This document shows positions 44,778-56,796 of a DNA stretch of 64,000 nucleotides, piece by piece. Location of the stretch: contig CM056733.1 of NCBI GenBank assembly GCA_029844215.1, positions 11,777,501 through 11,841,500 of the forward strand, written 5' to 3'. This DNA is from Przewalskia tangutica (taxonomy: Eukaryota > Streptophyta > Magnoliopsida > Solanales > Solanaceae). The position numbers and the translations under genes were made by a program. The stretch's first letter is position 1. Every line of letters starts with the position of its first letter. The notes under the pieces are model-generated. The model was not told where the DNA came from and made no database searches. It saw only the letters and a list, made by a program, of their open reading frames with translations.

Positions 44778-47203
44778 TGTTATTGTTTTATTATTTTGCT
44801 TTTGAGTCTTTTTGATTTGTTTTGTGTGTGTTTGAGTATTTTTAAGTCATAATTTTTTTATTATGGATCATGCATGTTGTAGTTGCTAACGATATTAAGT
44901 GGATAAAGTGGGATAATGTAGTGGAACTAGAAGCAAAAATCTGTGTGCTTAAGTTAGATATGCCAAAAATTCATGACATCTAATTATTTGGGATATTTGT
45001 GCTTAGCCTATGTGTGTCAGTTATGGAAAGAAAGGTTGAAAAATGTCTAGAAATTTGTTTGTTTGTTATTTGAGGCGAAATAGTTAAGATGTACATGTTT
45101 AGGGAGATGATTCAGGCAGTTCTTTGATAACCCTTCTGACCATTCATTACCTACCCTGACATGATTGTATCACTAGTCAGCCCCTTTGAGCCTAAAATAA
45201 GATCTTTGTTTGGCACCCTATGATTCCCTGTTTGTGTCATAAGTGATAGTTGAAAATATTGGGATGAAAAAGTGTTGAAAAAGAAAGAAAAAAGAGAGCG
45301 AAAAGTTTGATGCACCCCAAAGAAAAATATGCAAAAATATAAGTTTGGGGGTGTTTGTTCTTAGAATGATATGTATCATGCTCTCAAAAGAAAAGAAGGA
45401 AAAAGTGGGTATGAAACTAAAAAGAAAATCAAAAGAAGAAGAAAAGGGAGTTGAATGAGAAAAAATGCTTATGATACATAATTTGAGCCTAAATGCCTAC
45501 TTTTATCTACTCATGCCTAAGCCTACATTACGACCCTTGAAAGTCCTGATGATCTTTAATGTGTATATCTATGATTACTCGAGAATAACAAGTAAACAGG
45601 TCTATAACATTTTGAGAAAGATAGAATGAAATTGACATGCATAGGTTAGGTGTTTGTATTTCCATTGACCATGATCTAAGTGAATTTGCGAAATATCTAA
45701 CTTGAAATTCTAGATTGCTGATTATTCATGCAATATATGTTCTAACATATTATCCCATCTTTCATCGATGATTTTGAAGAAGCATTGCTATAGCTACTTG
45801 ATCCATTTCATAGAGTCTTCGTTTGTTTTGTTTTTGTTTTGATCTTTGCTCGAGGGCGAGCAAAGGTTAAGTTTGGGGGTATTTATTAGGTGTATTTTGT
45901 ATACACTTTTTGAGTCATTTTTAATTAGTATTTTACTCATTTTGTTTGTGTTTAGTATAGTATTAGAGTCGTTTTTCTTTCTTTTATGTCACAACGGTAA
46001 AAAATGGAGAAATGTCAAAAAGAAGAGAAAATGAGCTTATTTGAGGTGGAATTGCACACTTAAAGGGCCAATAAATGAAGCCTAAGAAGTCCCGGGAAGT
46101 ATAGAAGAAATCAGACGAAGTCCGGACGAAGAAAAGACGAAGAAACGAAAAATCGCCCGAAATATGCTACAGGTGCCGCGACGCCAGCCCAGCAGGGCCG
46201 CGGCGCCCCAACCTCCGCGAGGCAAATCTTCAGTAATTTTGGCGCCACGGCGCCAACGCGGGTTTTTTGAGTTTCTGGGCCGAATTTAACACGTTTTCAA
46301 GGTATGAAAGGGATAACCTTTCCTAGCTATATAATCCCTAAACCCTGCTGATTCCAAGAATATATTTCATCATTGTATATACAACACAACTCTTGGAGGC
46401 TAGAAGGCTTGGAGGCTAGTTCTAAGTATTTTTTTCTCTTTGCTTTATTTTTATTTCAGTTCATGTTGAAGATTGTATTAGTTCTTAGCGTGACTATGGC
46501 TAGGAGCTAATTACTTTGTTAGGGTTTTTCCTATTGAATCGCTTGAAACTTTTATTCACGACATAATGCATCAATTTGGTTTCTTCTTCATATAGTTAAG
46601 ATTTATTCAATAGTTGTTTTGATTGCTTGGTAATTAACTGATCACTAGTTATCATCACTTATATGATTTCGAATCGAAATCCGAAAGAGGAGATTTGAAT
46701 ATGTTATAGTTGAATAAACATAGGTTAAAATCGCGGACGAAAGTACCCCGATACTTGTGTAGCATAATAAGTTACTGTTCTTAATCCTTCTATGTAGTAA
46801 ATCCTATCATAGAAATATAAAAGGGTTCTGCACTGGGGTTGAGTGATTATATATCCTAACCAGAATATAAGACAGTTTAGTTAACCGTTATCTTAACGTA
46901 AAAGAAGAGGCCAGTCTAGTTGTATTAAAGATTGAATAGAGTGGATAGTTGAGGATCTTGGAAGCCCTAATTCTCCATCATAACTGATTTAAACCAAAGT
47001 ATTTTCATAATTAGTTTATTTCCTGCAGTAGTTTAATTATTAGTCTAAAAATCCAAACCAATTTACGTTCACCAAATAGAAACTAAAGCTTAGATAATCG
47101 GTAATTGAAAACCAGTCTCTGAGGACGATATTCAGTCTTACCTAGACTATATTACTTGTAACGATACGTACATTTGCGTTAAGCGTGTGGAAAATCGCTA
47201 ACA

Positions 47204-47464
47204 GGAAGTGATGTCGTGGGAAGCGGAAGATGAGGTGAAGAGGAAGTATCCTCCCTTGTTCCGATGCCTACAGGTAATTCCAATCCCTATTTTACTATTT
47301 TGATTGATGAATGAGACTATGTGTTATATTGTGGTCATGTGAGACACCTTTGTGTTTGTTGAGTATATCTTAGTAGGTATAGTTAAAGGAGACTATGCCG
47401 AAATTTGTATAGCTTGAGACCTTGTATGAACATTCGAGGACGAATGTTTCTAAGCGGGGAAGAA
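47204..47464 (+). other. 3' internal end of the family A gypsy element
   Basis: After the target duplication of the family C insertion, the pol frame resumes (VMSWEAEDEVKRKYPPLFRC) and stops at TGA 47301-47303. A short 3' UTR follows with CATTCGAGGACGAATGTTTC and the polypurine tract AAGCGGGGAAGAA at 47452-47464. The LTR starts immediately after. Confidence 0.85.
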
Positions 47465-50400
47465 TGTTACACCCCGTATTTTCAGAGCACATAGATGAGA
47501 ACGTAAGTAAGGAAATAAGATTTGAATGTAGGAAGGAAAGTATATTCACATTTTCTATATGGAATAATTTTGGATACAACAAATGTGACAACGAGAATTA
47601 ATATTAGTGATTGAATTCTTTCCAAATGGATTTATGGACTTAGGATTGTACATCAAAATTTTAAGTATTTTGGCTAAGTATGAAATTATTTTTGTTAAGA
47701 GGATTATGGGCGAATAAGAGGGTGACACGTGTCCCTCCCCACTTGTGTAACAAAGCTCTAATTATATTTATGTATTGCAAGATTTTGGCTAAGTCTTGGA
47801 GATATTTTTGTAAAGTGAAGACAAGTGGACAAGTGGTCCACGAGGGTCCCCCATCCACTTGTGTTTGTGCACCTTATAGATGCAAGTCTTGCAAAGACTT
47901 ATTTTCCTTAGCTCATAATACCTTCTCACCTTTAACCTCTCTTCTCTCTTCCTTAAGCTCCAAGATTCAAAACAATAGCCAAAGTGAAGAACAAAGTTTA
48001 TTTATTTTCCAAGATTAAGCTCCTTAACTAAGTTCTAAGCCAAGGTTAATATACCAAATAGTTGGTCAAGGTTTTGGGCCAAAAGAATGTCTTGAAACCT
48101 TTAGCTTGGAGATGAACTTGTTGGAAGGAAAATAAGAAAGTAAGATGGTTACAAGCTTGTAGAGGATACATGCATGTTGTGTGACTTGAAGAAATGGTGA
48201 AGAAAAGTGGATAATGGTGCCGAGTTTTAGTGGACTGTTTTGGCTAAGAAAATAAGGTAAGAATTCTTCTTCCTCTTGAAGTAATTGGAAATTACATGTT
48301 GTTATAGTTAGGAGATGAACTTGTGTTAAGAAATTATCGATTTAATGGACTGTTTTGATTGTATTGGATTCGTTGGTTGTTATTGTTATTATCGTCACTA
48401 AGTGCATGTTAGATTGAAGGAAATATTGTCATTACAAGTTGTTATGGTTTATATAAACGTGTTGAAATATGAATTGGATTGTAAGAAGTTGTGAAAAGGA
48501 CTTTGGTATTATGGTTTGGCCGAGACATGTATAAAACTGTTTGATATTGTCATGCTGTCTTAGGGGTTGTTTTATGCGTGTAAAATGCTGGAAATTTAGT
48601 TACAATTAGACATGTTTAAATGTGGTAATTGCTAATGTAAGTCCTAAAGGAATAAGGGTATAGAATGGTGTAGAAAGGCTTCACATTCTACCCTCGTTAT
48701 TGTTGGAATACAGACTGTTTTGAGCAGACTATTTTATATGGGTTAAGAGGCCGGATTAACATAAGAAGTAGGTGTGTGATTCACCTTGGTTGTTGTTTGG
48801 TTGTGCCCTTAATTGGTGCTTGGTTATTGAGGTTATTGGCCTTATTTGTAAGGTGGAAATATACGTATAAATAGGGGAAGTGCTGCCCAAAATTTTATAT
48901 GAAAAGAGAACCAACTTGTGGTATATGACTTACACTAGTATCATGTAGTTGATAGACGTGTTATTGCCATTATAGGTTGAAGTACTTATTGGGGCGTATT
49001 CTACTTGTCGTGGTGGTATAGCCGATAAGGTATGTGAACTATCTCTTTTCTTCCTTTGGCATGATATTTATATGACATGGGTGTACGACGGACGTACGTA
49101 ATTTCATTGAGTCTTTATCTTTAAATTGCAAGAAGTGATAGTGCCTTGGTTTCCTAAAATGAAAGATATGATAGTACTTTGGTTTTCTAAAATGAAAGAT
49201 ATGATAGTACTTTGGTTTTTCTAAAATGAAAGTTGAGTTTTATATGAAGTAAGTGTACGGTGGACGTACGTAGTTCTTTTGGATCTAAATCCTTAATGAT
49301 ATGATAAGTGCCTTGATTTTCCAAATGAGGATCTAAAATGAAAGTTGATTTTTATGAAGCAAGTGTACGGTGGACGTACATAGTACTTTTGGGTTCAAGT
49401 CCATAATATTACATGATATGATTTTTTTTATAAAATAAATGTACGGTGGACGTACATAGTATTTTTTGGGTTCAAGTCCCTAGTATTGGTACATGAGATG
49501 ATGGTACCTTGGTTTTATTCCTTTGAGAGTCAAAGATGATTTAAAATGCATATGGTTGCTCATGATAACTATTCGTGCAAATGTTATATTTCCACATCAC
49601 CGCGCCCCTCACTAGAGGGCCGGCAATATGTATGTATGGTTCCATGGACATGCTTCCATGATGCGAGTAAGTATACTCATGCGGGTCTAAAGACTCATGT
49701 GAGTGAAACAGTCCCATGAATATTTCATGGACTAGCTCTCCATGATGCGGGTATATATACTCATTGCGGGTCTAAAAGATTCATGCGTGTGAAATAGTCC
49801 CGTGAATAAGATATGCATAATGATTCTATGGGCAGGTGTCCCTGATTTTGACATGACTTTCATATTTTGAAAATGTACAATTGACTCTTATTTTATATGG
49901 CACAGTTGGATCTGGTATTTGATTTTCATACTTGTCCCTGTCATCTCTCTATTTTAAAAAGGTACAGTTGGCTCTTATTTTATATGGCACAGTTGGATCT
50001 GGTATTTGATTTTCATACTTGTCCATGTCATCTCTTTATTTTAAAAAGGTACAGTTGGCTCTTATTTTATATTGTACGGTTGGATCTGGTATTTGATTTT
50101 CATACTTGTCTCTGTCATCTTTTGGCCAGTGATGATCTTATTTACACTACTTTATGTTTACATACTTAGTACATTGTTGCAGACCGACTTCTTCCGGGCG
50201 CAGTATAGGTACTCAGTTGGGTGATCCACGAGCTTAGGATCCTTGCCCAACTTTTTGAGATAGCTCCACTATTCCGGAGCTTGTCATTTTGTTACATGTC
50301 TTCCATTATGGCTTATGTATATTCAGGGGTACGACGGGGCCTTGTCCCGTCATAGTGGTTGTAATACTCTTAGAGGTCTGTAGTCATGTATGAGTTGGAC

Positions 50401-50616
50401 GTGTACAGTTGTAGTCTTTTTTTGGATATTGTGTATACGATGGCAGCCTTATCGGCTTGCCTAATTTTATAAAAAGAGTTCATTATTACAGTTCAAGGGA
50501 TAAGATCTCTTTGTTATAGAAAAAAATGAGTTGTTTTCACTGATTATATGTGTTGTGTGAGTATAAGGGTACCCAGGTAGGGTACTAATCGCGACCCATC
50601 GGCTCATGACGTGAAA
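47465..50616 (+). mobile_element. 3' LTR of the family A gypsy element
   Basis: It starts TGTTACACCCCGTATTTTC after a polypurine tract. Its end is GCTCATGACGTGAAA, with the last CA changed to AA (compare GGGACGTGACA at 39364). It is the intact partner (3152 bp) of the truncated 5' LTR at 35205-39364. U3 includes the near-palindrome GGGTGACACGTGTCCCTC (47720-47737) with a CACGTG core. Near 49854-50120 are three ~87-bp tandem units starting TTTTAAAAAGGTACAGTTGG. Confidence 0.9.
49854..50120 (+). repeat. Three tandem ~87-bp units in the LTR
   Basis: Each unit has AAAGGTACAGTTGGCTCTTA, TTTATATGGCAC, GGATCTGGTATTTGATTTTC and ATACTTGTCC. The same three units occur in the 5' LTR at 38590-38850, so the triplication predates insertion of this element. 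The 90-residue open frame is a repeat artefact, since the unit is a multiple of three. Confidence 0.9.
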
Positions 50617-51618
50617 CTGCCAATGCGAGCATTACTCAGCACATTCCAGGGATGTGCTCATTTACACCTACCCCATCACCATTGGATTCAACCTTTCGGT
50701 TTATCGGGTTATTAAGCCTCCTGCCTCCGATATGGCATATGTCTATGGTAGTTGGCCCCTCAGATTTGTAGAATAATATGATGCATACAATATTTATCAA
50801 ACATTGCTCGCCTTCTTTCACTCTAGATCATCTGATCCACTTATACCCCCCCGGGTGCGTCATGGGGGATAATAAACTTGGCTTTATAGGGATCCCGGGC
50901 CCTAATCACCAATGTTGAAGATGATCACGACCGGGGATGGTGTGATCGATTCTTGATGATTCATACCCACCGCCTCCACGATATTGATCTAGGCCCCTAT
51001 CGGTGCAATGGAACAGTGCCCGTGAGTATTAGTGCCTTAACTTCCCGTATTGCCTTTATTTCTTTTTTGACCGTATCGTGTTTGCTTTTTCAGTGGCCCC
51101 AGTGCTGCCTGAAGCCTTGACTAATATATTCGATTGGGTGATGGGCCTACTCCGGGCCTCTTATGGAGCTGAGCAAACTTTGAGGGTTATTTTTACCGAT
51201 AAATGAAGGGGGAAGAACCATGGTAAGTTCCTTCTTGCCGTTTTTATGCCTCTACTGGTCCCTGTTCTCCTCTTCAAGGTATCCCCGCTTGCGGAGGTTC
51301 TGTCAGGAAGGTGCCTTCCCGAGATGAGGCACAGACTTGTATTTCCAGGGCCGTTGAGGAGCCAATAGAGAGTAGGAAGAAGAAGATTCTAGATGAGAAT
51401 GAGCATCATCCTTCGGAATTAGCTCGTGTCAGAATGTGCCGCCAATTCAATGAGTATTAGAGAGAGGAAATACAACAAGTGTTCCATGTGGAAGATGATA
51501 AAGGAGAAGCCGCAGAACCCGAGGATGTAGAGGTCCCCTCCACCAAAGTCGTCAGGGAGCCCGAAGTCAGTGAAGGACAACCCGAGAGCATAAAGGGTGA
51601 TGACGAGGGTGCTGGCTG
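50617..51618 (+). pseudogene. Degenerate retroelement-like coding fragment
   Basis: Translation yields pieces with stops, for example DHDRGWCDRFLMIHTH near 50930 and a charged stretch RKVPSRDEAQTCISRAVEEP to EDVEVPSTKVVREPEVSEG (51308-51618, one stop). These look like the variable, charged N-terminal part of plant gypsy gag genes, but no diagnostic motif is present. It lies between a family A LTR and the TGTTGACACC start of a Tat/Ogre-like LTR. The assignment is tentative. Confidence 0.35.
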
Positions 51619-53914
51619 TTGACACCTAATACCCTTCATTTTTTTTAATTACTCAAAGTTCTTGAATTGTGAACGTAGTGAAATATGCATTTACGAAAGC
51701 GAAAATGATTTTACGAAATTATCTCGATGACATTTTGTTACACCCCGTAATACCAGGACTACTAATTGAGAACGTGATTAAGGGTTTAAGATTTGAATTT
51801 TGGAAGGAAAGAATTATTACATCTTCTTAAGGGAAATTTCGAAAAAATGTGACGACAAAAAATTATTAACGTGAAGTTTAATACTTCTAATTGGATTTGT
51901 GGGATTAGTATTGGCTTACGGAGAATTGAAATTGATAATATGGGATCCGCCAAAAATTTCACAATTTTGAGGGGGAGGTTCGAAAATTATAATATTTTGG
52001 ACCAATAGGAGGGTGACACATGTCACCCCTCCACTTGTCTTGCAAGACCTTGACTTAGATTAGATATTTTGAAGACAAGTGGACAAGTGGGTCCCACTCT
52101 ACTTGTCTTGCTACACTTTGGCATAGATATTTACATATATCTAGAGAGCTTGGCAAGACTTAACCACATTTTCATTACAATATATCTCTCCCTCCCTTGT
52201 GAGCTCTCGGCCTTAGTGGCTTTTCAAGAGCAAAAATCCTTAATCTTCCAAGCTTAGTTCACTAATACAAGATAAAGAACCTTAACCAAGTGATTAGCCA
52301 AGTTAACTCTCCAAACCCTCCAAATCTTGTGTTGGCCGAAAATGAGGGTGAAACCCTAGCTTGATTCGTCGACTTTTTGGAGGTAAAACGTGAAGGAAAG
52401 TTGGTTTTAAGGTTGTAGTGGATACATGAAAGTGATTGAATATTGAAGAAGTGGAGCAAAACGAAAACTACGGGCCAAAGTGGAGCGGACTGCCTAGGGA
52501 CGTTTTTGGGCATTTTAAAGGTAAAAAGTCTTCATTCTCTTGAAGTAATTGGATATTACTTATTGTTATAATGTATATATGAGCTTGTGCTAAAAATAAT
52601 GAAGATTAAAAAGTGTTTGGACCAATTTTGGTGTCTGGCCGAGAATGGGACAGTTTTGATGTCATTGAGTTTCGTTGGTTATTGTCGTTGTTATCTTCAC
52701 CTATTGCATGTTATAATGGAGTAATGTCGTTGTTAATAAGTTGATATAACTTATATAGAAGTTTTGGAACTCGAATTGGAATAAAAAGGATTAAGGAAAG
52801 AGTTGTCGGATTGTAGTTGTTGGCCGTGGAATCTATAAAACTGTTGGACGTTATTATGCAGTTTTTATGGACTTTTTTGTGGTGTTAGGCTGCTGGAAAA
52901 TCAGCCACCTTAATGCATGTTTAAATGTAGTAGTTGCTAATGAAAGTCCTAAGGATTAAGGGTGTAGAAAAGTGTTGAAAGACTTCACATTTTACCCTTA
53001 TTGTTGTGGGATATTGGGATGATTTGTATGGACTGTTTTATGTAATTGTGGGGCATAATTTTACACGTCTAGTAGGCGTGTAATCCCCTTTGGTTAACTG
53101 CTGGTTATGCCCTTAAGTGTGGCTTGTTGGTTGTTGAATTTGGACCTTGGAAAAGGTGAAAAAGTACATAGAAACAAAGGAAGTGCTGCCCTTTTTTTCG
53201 TAGAATAAGAGACCCTTAGTTGGTATTAATCTACCTTAGAAAACTTGGAATTGATAATCATGTTATTGTTGTTATAGGTTGAAGTACTTTGAGACGTATT
53301 CTAGATTGTAGAGTTGGTTAGTCACCAAAGAGGTATGTGAACTATCCTTTCTTCTTCTAGCATGATTCCTTATTTTAAAGTGAGTGTATCCTACTCCTTA
53401 GTGATGTAATTCTTGATAGTACTTTGGATTTCCTAAAATAGAAGTTGCTCTATATACTTTCTTGATAGTACTTTGATTTTATAAAATGGAAGTGGTTCTA
53501 TCCATTCTTTTGATAGTACTTGGGGTTTCTAAAATGCAAGATTGTTATATCTATTCTCTTGATAGTACTTTGGGTTGTCTAAATTAAAGTATTTTATTTT
53601 AGTTCATTGTAGTATATGAAAGAAGTTACACGAATTGAAAGGTATAAATTACTTGGTGTTAAAAGTATACTTGACTTGGTTTGAAAAGTATAACTTACTT
53701 GAGTTTAAAAATGTAGTAACTTGATTTTAAAAGTGGAAGTGTCTTGATACTATGAGTGTTAGTGTTTTGAGGTTTATAAATGAGAAGATGTACGACGGAC
53801 GTACATAGTACTTCGGGTTCAATTTCCTTATTATTACTAGATGTGATATTGCCTTGAGTTCTCTTAAAATGACAGTTCATTCTATTTGTGCTAATGAGAG
53901 TCGGAGATGATTTA

Positions 53915-54313
53915 AATTGTATAGTTGGATCATGTGAGTACGTCCATGATTACGACATAAATCTTATTGTGAAAATTGTATAGTTGGATCATGTGAGTAC
54001 GTCCATGATTACGACATAAATCTTATTGTGAAAATTGTATAGTTGGATCATGTGAGTACGTCCATGATTACGACATAAATCTTATTGTGAAAATTGTATA
54101 GTTGGATCATGTGAGTACGCTAATGATTACGACATAAATCTTATTGTGAAAATTGTATAGTTGGATCATGTGAGTACGTCCATGATTACGACATAAATCT
54201 TGTTGTGAAAATTGTATAGTTGGATCATGTGAGAACGTCCATGATTACGACATAAATCTTATTGTGAAAACGGTATAGTTGAAATCATGTGAGTACGTCC
54301 ATGATTAGGACTT
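53915..54313 (+). repeat. 59-bp tandem repeat, about seven copies
   Basis: The unit is GAAAATTGTATAGTTGGATC then ATGTGAGTACGTCCATGATT and ACGACATAAATCTTATTGT. Copies at 53971, 54030 and onward are spaced exactly 59 bp and nearly identical, so the expansion is recent. It is inside the family A solo LTR, where the other LTRs of the family have a different, unrelated array. Confidence 0.95.
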
Positions 54314-54798
54314 GAACATTATATAAACCCATGGACAAGATCCATGATGCGAGTACAAATACTCTTTGCGGTTGATCTAACTCTTAAAAGGCATAACTTA
54401 AAAGGTAAAGTTGACTCTCATTACTATCATATTTGCAAGACACAATGTACTGTTATTTTGAATTATCATACTTGCCTCCTGTTATATTTGGACTGTATGA
54501 TTTCCTTTACAGTACTTATTGTTTCACATACTTGGTATATTTTCTGTACTCACCCCTTTCTCCGGGGGGTTGCGTTCATGCCGCAGGTTTAGGTACGCAG
54601 TTTGGTGATCTGCAAGTGTAGGATCCTTGTTCAGACTTTTTGGGATAGCTCCATTGTTCTGTGGCTTATCATTTTGGTATAAATATTTCATTACAAGCTT
54701 TGTGCAAGCATGGGGCCTTGTCGTCATAGTTCTCAGAAACTCTTAGAGGTCTCAGATTCATATGTGGAATTGGACTCGTACAATGTAGTTTCTTTTGG

Positions 54799-54801
<3 letters not shown>

Positions 54802-54849
<48 letters not shown>
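54802..54849. repeat. (TA)24 microsatellite
   Basis: Uninterrupted TA dinucleotides in the R/U5 side of the solo LTR. A minus-strand Tyr-Ile repeat frame across it is an artefact. Confidence 0.95.
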
Positions 54850-54851
<2 letters not shown>

Positions 54852-56710
54852 CAGTCTTATCGGCTTTGCCTTTGCATGTTTGTAAAAAAAGAAGAGTGTT
54901 ATTTAACTTCCGCGGGTAACTTGTGTCGTAGAGGGTAGAAGGGTGTCCAGGTAGGACACCAATCGCGGGCCCGGGGTTCGGATCGTGACACATTTTGTCA
55001 TTTTATTTGACAAAAAATATCATATATATTATTATATTTCATTTTTCATATTTTATATATTTTTAAGAAATATCTATCATTCCTTATAAATTAAAGAAGA
55101 CGATTATTTAATTAATCATCTAAATTAACTATACTAATGCTTGTGATATGATATAGAAAACAAAAAAAATTAACTATATTAAATTGATTAATATTTTACT
55201 CCGTAAAATTAAGGAAGATTAATTAATTAAATAAGATGTCAAATAACAACTTATTTTATCTCTAATTTTTTTTTTAATTATGGAAGATTTTATGTCATAT
55301 TTGACTTGTATTTTAATTTAGCCTCAAATTGATTTAAAGTGACCATATTTTAAATTAAATTCATGATCATATTTGTGTAATCTATTCCCCCAAAACCCCC
55401 CACCCCTTTTCATTTGAACGAATTTGGGTCTTTCTTTGTTTTCTCGGCCCCTTGAAGGACCGATGCTCAGGCCATCTGCGTCTTAATCCAACGAAGGAGG
55501 AAAATGCCTTCACTTCGTCCCAAAGAAAACAACCTAGTCGCGTTGTACGTTGCCTTGTCTCTCACTTCTTGCCGGAATCGGCATGTTTTTAGAGGAAGCT
55601 GCTTTACACCAGTCCTTGCCGCCCTATTTCGGGTAAGAGCATTTATGAATCTTACCCACCCCCACCGCAGTTCAACCATGTATAAGGTAAGCCCTCCCCC
55701 TCTTTCTTCTACGATTCTGAGATCCTCTTAATGGGATTTATCCCATTACAAGCGAAAAGCAACGATTTTCATTGGTGCATCTTTTTTTATTCAAAATTAA
55801 TTTAAAACTCGGTGATTTACACTTCTCCCACATTGGTTGAGAATGAAGTTTTGGGGGATTTTGGCTCTATAAAAGGACCATTTCCCCTCAGTCACAAACA
55901 AGCCTTAACAGTGGAAAATCCCATAGTTGTGCAACAAGTATCATATTTTGAGCATTTGAAATCCTAGAACATTTTCTTAGGTTTCAGTAGTCTAAAACCT
56001 TTATTTTCTTTAATTACTATGTGTTCAAGTATTTAGCATTTGAGTTAATTAAAAATGCTTAAATTAGTCTTGATTAATTTAATATAGTCAGAAATGTGTG
56101 TTATGTGTGTTGTTAGTTTAATTTCTAATTAGTAAAGTGTTTATCTTCAAGTGTAATAGTTTGTTTTACCTAAATTAAGGATATTTAGGGTGATCATACT
56201 CTGGATTAATATGTATGACCTTGTAGGAATTCAGTTTATGTGGTATTGGCCCTTGTAGGATCTGATAGGTTGTAGCGTATCCATGTTAACATAGGGTATT
56301 TAGATGTTTTTATGGATTGTGATCATGATTAGAGGTTGGATTAATATGTATTTGGCTTAATAATGTATTTAAAATGAGGTTAAATGCTTAGAAAGCCTCA
56401 TAATATGCATATAATGTGGTATTGTTCTGATGAAGAACCTGATATGGTCAACTTAACCCTTATATGTGACTGTTAATTCTTAAGCATGATTAAACAAATG
56501 ATATGCTGGGTAGATTTGAATTAGTTGGTCTGTTTTATAGTCTTATTCTAAGCCTCTCATGTCCTGAGTATGTTTATTCTAAAATTTTGATGATTTGTTT
56601 GGTTTAAGGCCCGGGGAATAACCACGCTAGTCATGTCACATCACTACTTGCTTAAATCCCCCTATGCCCAACATATAACATGAGTTTACCTCTTGCATAC
56701 CCAAATTATA

Positions 56711-56796
56711 TCCAAGGTGGAGGTAAGGTCTGTGTACACTCTACCCTCTCCAGACCCCACAGTGTGGGATTTTCACTGGGAATGTTGTTGTTGTTG
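56711..56796 (+). mobile_element. TS/SolS-type SINE tail inside the family D LTR
   Basis: CCAAGGTGGAGGTAAGGTCT, GTACACTCTACCCTC, CAGACCCCACAGTGTGGGAT and a TTG-repeat tail make up the usual 3' module. The 5' tRNA-like part is missing. No target duplication was clear. Confidence 0.75.

Larger units (their letters stand above)
42114..47203 (+). mobile_element. Complete non-autonomous LTR element (LARD-like), family C
   Basis: The element is 5090 bp. The 5' LTR is 42114-43376 (1263 bp, TGTTAGGTGTATTTTATATA to GCTAACA). The 3' LTR is 45884-47203 (1320 bp, TATTAGGTG to GCTAACA). The target duplication GGAAG is perfect (42109-42113 and 47204-47208). A primer site TTTGGCGCCGTTGTCGGGGA at 43381-43400 is the Asp-tRNA type used by Athila/Tat-related gypsy elements. 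The internal region is only 2.5 kb, with gag-like and protease remnants but no RT, RNase H or integrase. It sits inside the pol C-terminus of the family A gypsy element. The LTRs are very similar over most of their length, apart from a ~41-bp GC-rich segment absent from the 5' LTR and a 17-bp duplication in the 3' LTR. Confidence 0.92.
51736..54990 (+). mobile_element. Solo LTR, family A, with perfect target duplication
   Basis: The element starts TGTTACACCCCGTAATACC and ends TTCGGATCGTGACA, 3255 bp. CATTT flanks it on both sides (51731-51735 and 54991-54995), a perfect 5-bp target duplication. There is no primer site, coding region or polypurine tract, so it is a solo LTR left by recombination between the two LTRs of a full element. 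It has the U3 near-palindrome (52011-52028), a 59-bp tandem array (53915-54313) and a (TA)n run (54802-54849). Confidence 0.93.

Noticed and set aside
49897..50169. 90-codon frame with three copies of LDLVFDFHTC
   Set aside because: It is a translation of the 87-bp tandem units in the LTR.
54733..54993. Minus-strand frame with a long Tyr-Ile repeat
   Set aside because: It is generated by the (TA)n microsatellite.
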